A stretch of 64,000 nucleotides of DNA from Cristatella mucedo (taxonomy: Eukaryota > Bryozoa > Phylactolaemata > Cristatellidae), in contig WPIO01000091.1 in assembly GCA_009760855.2 (NCBI GenBank), forward strand, positions 1,219,001 through 1,283,000. The letters run 5' to 3'. Positions 58,136 to 64,000 of this stretch are shown here, one piece after another (the first letter of the stretch is position 1; every line of letters begins with the position of its first letter). The notes under the pieces are model-generated. The model was not told the DNA's origin, made no database searches, and saw nothing but the letters and a program-made list of their open reading frames with translations. The position numbers were made by a program, and so were the translations under genes.

Positions 58136-60847
58136 GACTAGCCGTCTGCCAACGACTGCTCGGTAGCTCCTTTTTGTCCAGTTGAGCTTGGAAGCCACGA
58201 GCACCGCCATTTCATCTTGTTCTTTAGTGGGCCTTGTGATAAATGTGCTGAGTTAAACAGTGGTTAGCTGGTTGCGAAACTTTTTGCGTGTATGCTTACA
58301 TGCACTGTAAACATACGTATCTCGTGGATTTCGCTCCGGTCGAATGAAGTAGCACAAGTCAAAAATGCCTTTAAAACGTTCTACGCTGAGCTGTAGCCTC
58401 CAGCTCAACAGTTACAATAATAATTCAGAAACCAAAGATTGTATTCCGTATCTGCTAGAGGTGAATATTACTCTGCTATTGTTCACCAGCAGGCCTTCGG
58501 TTCATGAATATTAGTAATTGTCATTTGCAGCTGGGGTAAATACTCTTCTTTAGACACAATTGTAGACATTCCCCTCAGCTTCAGACTGGTAGAACGACTG
58601 CTATTTGGCAGATAACTGCGAAATATGGCTTCGGTGAATTTCGTGAGGGTTAGCAGCAGCAGCAACAATTTCGTGAGGTTAGCAACATTCTCCATGATGC
58701 ATGTAGAGGTGCAGTTAAATCTATTTAGCATACATTTTTCAATTCGTCGCATACTGTAGTAGGTTGCAACACAGCTAACCTGTGAAAACTTCACTTGGCT
58801 GAGCAGTGCTCATTTGGCTGCCTGGTTTTCTCATGCCAATCCCCAAACTTAGCCGTCAGCGGTCGACTGCAATCCCTCTACCGAAGGCCAGTGAAATCGT
58901 GCGTATTTTGAAAATCTGCTCGATTTCAACTCACTGCAGATTTTGAAATCACATTAGTTGCAGTTTTGTTCTTGTCGAGGCAGTTTGAACGGATTCCCCT
59001 ACCCGCATCAGCATTTCCGGAGCAGTTTCCCAGATCAGCTGCCAATAGTTACACCGAAAAGGGGTGTGGTAAAACAGGCGAGTGAATCTAAGAAGACGAA
59101 TTACAGAGCTAAATTATTCGGCTCAACAGAGATGAGCGATAGGCTATACTTCGGAGTGGATAGGGGAAAACGTCTTTTGGGTCGCGAAGTTGAACTTGAT
59201 GCATCAGACCGCTTAAAAAGCTAAATAAATACTACCGATATGAAGAGAAAAGAAAGGTAGCGTCTGTCCATCCAGGACAGCGGGAGAAAATAGGGCGAGC
59301 GAGCAATCGTGCGATCAATCAGACAATGCCTATGACGGGGGAGAGCCTTTGCGGCTGTTACCCTGCTTGCAGCAGGCGATGAAGCTGCTCTAGCTGCAGG
59401 ACTCAAGCCACTGACATGGGTCGTGAAGTGCAAACACCTTACTCCTAGGCTAAAAATCATGATTAGCCTTTCTGGATGAATCCAGTGACCCTCGTGCGAA
59501 AGAATCATGAAATCAACCTTGTTCATATTACTTTCCTAAACTAAAATAACTTACGTCGTAGCACAGGCTAGCACGTGGGGACAATCAAAAGAAAAATATT
59601 CTACACCTCATCGGTGAAGTTACGGTGCCTCGCCCAAAAGCCGACGGCTCAATATACTGCAGCCTGGGGGGGGGGAACTCGGCCAGGGTGTCTGCTGGAG
59701 CATCGGTATTCAACCCGGGTGTCTTGTTCCAGCGTGACTTGTGTCGTGCCGTCCACAGGTCTCACGAATAACTTCGACCCACCTGCCATTTCCAAAACGA
59801 GCAGTGCAAAAGTGCATTTTCAGTTTTATTCTATAGACAAATGGTTTTTCGGACCTACTGAGAAAATGTCTTGCCATTGAGCAGGCGAGTTTTCATGCAA
59901 ATGGCCTGCAGCGGGCCGTCCCTGCCCGTACTCTCAGCTTCGAACCACCTGCCATATCCAGAATCAGTTTGATGAAGCTGGGATTATAGGCCACAACGGC
60001 CGACTTCAGGCAACGGCCGCTTGTGTTCTTATGTAAATGGTGGCGAACTGTATGTCGGCCCAGCACGACGGGGCACGTTCGAGGCTCCGATACACTTGCG
60101 GCCTTACACGGAGACTCCGAGCGGATCCGGAAATATTACGCATAGCAGGCCAGCGCGTCTCGAGCTTTCCCCTGCTCAATTTGGAGTGATTACATTTAAA
60201 CACACAGACGCATAACATTGATGAAAGTATGTAAACGATTCATCCGGTCAGCTTTAAAGCACCATTTTCATAGGAGAGAATAAATTAACGGAAGCAGCGT
60301 TCGCAGCCCGCGGCGCTAGTTCGTTCGTGGCGGGCTCGGACGCGCGTCGTCTGCGCGACGAGTGTCCATACGGACGGACAAGCCGGCGGACAAGCAGAAA
60401 GTCCGCCGCTGCCGGACTAGCGGGTCACGAGGCAACAGCTAACCCGTTGCAATTAAATCCAGCTTAGTCAGCCGATGCGGTCCAAATGCAGCGCCTAATG
60501 AGGCGGTACTCAGCGCGCCCCGATGGCCGGGTGGAGTGGTGTGAGTCCAGCTGGGGCGGAACAACATTGCGGGCGTCGTCACGCCCACACGTTGCCTAGG
60601 GTCCGAGCGTCTACTCTACAAGATCCTCTAGCAGTAGGAACTGACAACCGCCTCACCATAGACAGTTCACAAATACATATTATGTTATGAGTTGAAATTA
60701 ACAATATCGCCAGCTATGCTGTGCCCGTTGTAAAGAACCGAGCACACAACAAGATTCGCTCGCTACTTGCCTACTAGAATGATTTGTATCTTTGCCATCA
60801 TCTGCAATGGTCGTGCCGAAAAGTTTCGAAAAGAAAGTAAGAATAAT
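58136..60847. other. Intergenic stretch downstream of SIRT1
   Basis: Mostly unique. It contains a possible SINE1 fragment (59338) and a GC-rich patch at 60290-60620 with many CG dinucleotides, which could be a promoter of an off-window gene or a decayed repeat. No coding exon was recognised. Confidence 0.45.
59338..59455 (-). mobile_element. Possible SINE1-related fragment
   Basis: GAGAGCCTTTGCGGCTGTTA, GCAGCAGGCGATGAAGC and AACACCTTACTCCTAGGC on the + strand recall SINE1, with strong divergence. Confidence 0.5.
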
Positions 60848-61705
60848 AATAATAATAAGGCACTTTATAAAGCACCCTCAGAGAACTCAATCTCTTTCTA
60901 GGCACTTTACATTTGCTGCAAAGGGAAACGCGATTGAATGATGAGTAATATGTAAAGCGCCTAGAAAGAGACTGAGTTCTCTGAGGGCGCTTTATCAAGT
61001 GCATTGTTATTATTATTATATCGTGCTTGATAAACAACATAAATAACATGGTTAGGGGTGGCATACACAGGGTCAGCATGCAAGTGTGGTTAGTGGCAGC
61101 ATTCACAGTGTCAGCTCGCATGAGCGTGAAGGACGAATCACAGGGACCCACTAAATGCTGTCCTAAATAGGTGTGTTTTTAAGTTCCTTTTAAATGTGGT
61201 CAAGACAGGGGATATTCTGACGCAAGTTGGGAGTGAGTTCCAGGCTTTGGGAGCGTACGAACTAAATGCATGGTCTTCAAAGGATTTGAGGCTTGTAACG
61301 AGGTATTGGTAAATTGTTGGATACCGAAAAGCGGGTGGTACGGTGCTGGGCCTGGTGGGGGAGTAGATCTGAGAGATATGTTGGAGCGAAAGAATGAATG
61401 AGCCTAAAAGTGAGCGACAAAACCTTGAAGTCGATACGTTGCTTGACTGCTTGACTGGTAGCCAGTGCAGGTCGGCGAGAAGTGGTATGATGTGGCAACT
61501 GCGAAGCTGACGACAGAAAAGCCCTGCTGCATAGTTTTGCACCAGCTGTAATCGCCTGATTGCACATGCCGGTAGGCCAGCAAGCACTGAGTTACAGAAG
61601 TCAAGACGGGATGTCACAAATGTATGGACCAACTTAGACGTGATATCCTTATCTAAACAAGCCCGAATTTCAGCAATGTTATGTATATGAAAGTAGGCAC
61701 CGATA
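60848..61705 (-). mobile_element. LINE A 3' copy, minus strand, with a tail-only insertion
   Basis: Encodes LDKDITSKLVHTFVTSRLDF, LLADLHWLPVKQ and AWNSLPTCVRISP with one duplication of GCTTGACT. The tail is at 60850-60930. A 65-70 bp opposite-orientation LINE A tail is inserted at about 60953-61019. Confidence 0.85.
60953..61019 (+). mobile_element. LINE A tail-only insertion inside another LINE A
   Basis: Only GTAAAGCGCCTAGAAAGAG to GGGCGCTTTATCAAGTGC plus ATT repeats, placed between GAGTAATAT and ATCGTGCTTGATAAAC, which are adjacent in intact copies. Confidence 0.8.
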
Positions 61706-61717
61706 CGCACACGAATG

Positions 61718-62165
61718 GGTACCTGGAAAGAGAACAAGTTCTCTGATGGCAATACACAAATGCATCATTATTATTACTATTAATGAGACCTTTAAGTCGA
61801 CGAACTTCCCATGGATATTCGGAATAATAATAGTAATGATGCACTTGTATGGCGCACTTAGAGAACTGAATCTGTAGGCACTTTGCATATGCTGTATAGG
61901 ATGCATGATCGCATGGTTAGTAATAGCACACGAAATGTCAGCAAGGATAAAAAGGCTTAGAGCTGACAGGGTCAGGGTCAGCACTGGGTCACAGGCCTGT
62001 AACTATGGTTAGTAGCAGCGTGAGCAGTGTCAGCACCCATTAGCACACTAAGGACGAATCACAAGGACCCACTAAATGCTGTGGCAAGTAGGTAGGTGAG
62101 CGTTTTTTGCTTTCTTTAAATGTCAAGTCAGACGATGTCCAGACGTCAGTCGGGAGTGGTTAGAG
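61718..62165. mobile_element. LINE A tail (+) followed by LINE A 3' end (-)
   Basis: A + tail lies at 61720-61782 (GAACAAGTTCTCTGATGGC then ATT repeats). A minus-strand 3' end runs from 61825 (ATAATAATAGTAATGATGC) to about 62165. Confidence 0.75.
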
Positions 62166-62484
62166 GCGACGTGCACTGTGTCAACATGTGAAACATCTTT
62201 GGCTGTAGCTGTGAGACGCAGTGCTACCGTAAAGCCATTCCACAGTCAACGGTCGAGAAAATTACGATGTCTAATAATGCAGCCGATAAACGCAACGTGG
62301 ACCGTAGCAAAGACGGACAAAGCATGAGCAATAGACAGGCTCAATATAGAGTAGTCCTACATTTTGAACGGGCAGAGTAGAAGCGGCTCATTGTGATTTA
62401 CACGTGGCAAATGCTACATGCTGATCCAGCCGTCGTGCATTTGCACATTGTAATGCCATTGGCTCCTCACATGGAGCACACTCT

Positions 62485-63582
62485 TGTAACGCCGAAGGCT
62501 CGGCGGGGTAAGCTTGACCTGCCGCTTACCTAGCGGCGTAGCCTATCGCCTAATGCCGTTCGGTGCGCGCCTACGCGCAATAAGCTGGCCGCCACGAAAC
62601 GAGCGTTTCTGGCGCTGACCTGCTTACCGTTACTAAAGGGGGTCGTGAGCCCGCGGCATGAATTGGAAAGCGAGACACACAAATTGGGGATTTTACTGAA
62701 CTTTATTCGCAAGCGCACAAAGTCGCTGCGCGCCTAGTTCTGCTTTATCTCCACACTCCTCGCACGTTCTCAGCTACACCAACACTCTTGCGGAGGGAAT
62801 ACTCCTCAACACTAAGCGCGACCCGGACCCTAAACCCTAACCGGTGAACTAGGAATCCGTTCCCACCTGTGCCGAGGGAATACCCCGAACACGCCAACTA
62901 CGTCTAGCTCGCACCGGCAAATCCCTATGCCGAGACCACGTGCTAGCGCGCACACACAAAACACGAAAGAAACACAAAATGCCAGCTCGGGCGCGATACG
63001 ACCGTATTCGGTGGAGTCCACCGAATCCTCCTAGCGCGCTGTCTCGTCCTGTTCCGTCAATCGCTGGCGAACAGCCCGCCCTCCTCCCTCGCTTCCAGAG
63101 AAAACGAGTCCGACGGCGGAGCCGGACCAAAGACAGAAGACCACAGACAAAAAGACCCAGAGCGAGCGTCGCTCGACTCTTAAATACTTGGCTGAGACAA
63201 TGGGGCAAGAGCTTAGTGGTATTGGGCCCGACACCATGGCCCATTACTGTAAGGAACTAATACCGGCACTAGGCCACTGGAATGTCCCCTCTGTCCAGCT
63301 TGAATGGCGAATGGGTTCCAGACGATTCTTTCTTGGACCGAGTGAAGGCGGAGGTTGACAGGCTAGCCAACATCAATCAGCAGCTTCCGCGGGTATCGGA
63401 CCAATTCTAAAGGCCGAATCGCCACCGCCGGTCTCAGCTTCCTGGCTTGCTCTTAAGCTCTTGCTCTCTAACCGCGCTGACGCTCCTCTCTGGCTCACTG
63501 CTCCAGGACAAAGGAGTTCTAGCTCGCCTCCGAACAGCTCTTGTTCGCGCTAAAATTCAGCCAAGGCCAGCAAAGTGCTACA
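62485..63582 (+). mobile_element. Solo LTR, copy 2 (uninterrupted, 1098 bp)
   Basis: It begins TGTAACGCCGAAGG, ends AAAGTGCTACA, and is flanked by CTCT on both sides (62481-62484 and 63583-63586). It is homologous along both flanks of the interrupted copy at 18692-22230. It includes GC-rich open frames on both strands (longest 131 codons, minus) that look like chance frames. The strand is arbitrary. Confidence 0.85.
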
Positions 63583-63769
63583 CTCTGGTTGGCCGTAGCT
63601 GATGCGTCCTTGGCAGAATTCGTTTGGTCTAGCGGCACGTGATATCCAGCCTCCCAAGAAAGACCTGGTGACCCGTCAGCCAGTGCAGCATTGTAGGTCA
63701 AGGTGGGATCGCTCGCTGTAGCATAGGCACATTGGCTGTAAAGCGGATTCAGCCAACAGTAGCATGCCC

Positions 63770-64000
63770 TGTGTCATCCCGCATAAGCCCACAAAGAACA
63801 AATCACAAAGACCCACTAAATGCTGTGATAAATACGTGTGCTTTAAACATGGTCAAGTCAAGTTAGGAAATGTCATAATGTCGGTCATTAAAAAGTTCCC
63901 GGCTTTGGGAGCATACGAAATACAGGCACGGTCTCTAAACGAATTGAGGTTCATTCTATTTGATTCAGGGCAGTGGGTGGCAATACCTAGCCGTGTGGTG
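63770..64000 (-). mobile_element. LINE A 3' fragment running off the window
   Basis: The minus-strand segments ACCCACTAAATGCTGTGATA and TTTGGGAGCATACGAAATAC match LINE A. It continues beyond the end of the window. Confidence 0.75.

Noticed and set aside
62849-63260. Possible small genes in the GC-rich 62.8-63.3 kb region
   Set aside because: The region lies wholly inside a solo LTR with a related copy at 18.7-22.2 kb, and the frames are not kept between the copies.

Overview
This is a window of an invertebrate animal genome. The genes have GT-AG introns with phase-consistent exons. There is no operon structure and no prokaryotic signal, and transposable elements make up much of the sequence. 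Two conserved animal genes are recognisable, both on the + strand: the 3' part of a MARCH1/8-type membrane RING-CH E3 ubiquitin ligase (coding exons at 7839-8243 and 11156-11569) and a SIRT1-type NAD-dependent deacetylase (10 coding exons between 22459 and 56163). For SIRT1 all nine exon junctions agree in phase, and the exons sum to 2118 nt, or 705 codons plus a stop. The phylum cannot be fixed from the sequence alone.

Layout. 1-7.8 kb holds repeats (GA and TA microsatellites, LINE 3' ends, a tRNA-derived SINE) upstream of the located MARCH exons; no 5' MARCH exon was found. 7.8-11.6 kb holds the MARCH exons around a 2.9 kb intron that carries LINE fragments. 11.6-22.2 kb is intergenic and repeat-rich. 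It contains a LINE interrupted by a 1.2 kb LTR-like insertion (15.1-17.8 kb) and a solo LTR (18692-22230) carrying a nested stack of a LINE, a SINE and a second LINE. 22.4-56.2 kb is SIRT1, whose long introns hold LINE, SINE, DNA-transposon and unclassified repeats. 56.2-64 kb is intergenic, with more LINE pieces and a second copy of the solo LTR (62485-63582).

Repeat families, defined here by comparing copies within the window: LINE A (CR1/L2/Rex1-like reverse transcriptase, conserved 3' hairpin-like tail and ATT microsatellite end); LINE B (a different non-LTR family with a GTATCTCCGTC-type end in reverse complement); SINE1 (tRNA-Leu/Ser-like head); SINE2 (tRNA-like head joined to the LINE A tail); an LTR family (TGTAAY...GCTACA, 4-bp target duplications); a pogo/Tigger-like TA-flanked DNA element; a SPIN-like hAT element; and an unclassified family X found three times, all in SIRT1 introns.

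The strongest observations are the fully datable nested insertion stack 0.2 kb upstream of SIRT1, each layer with its own target-site duplication; a perfect 357-bp copy of part of that stack patched into a DNA transposon 5.2 kb away; and the SINE2/LINE A shared tail, which implies that the SINE borrows the LINE's machinery. I did not find a convincing new enzymatic or defence system.
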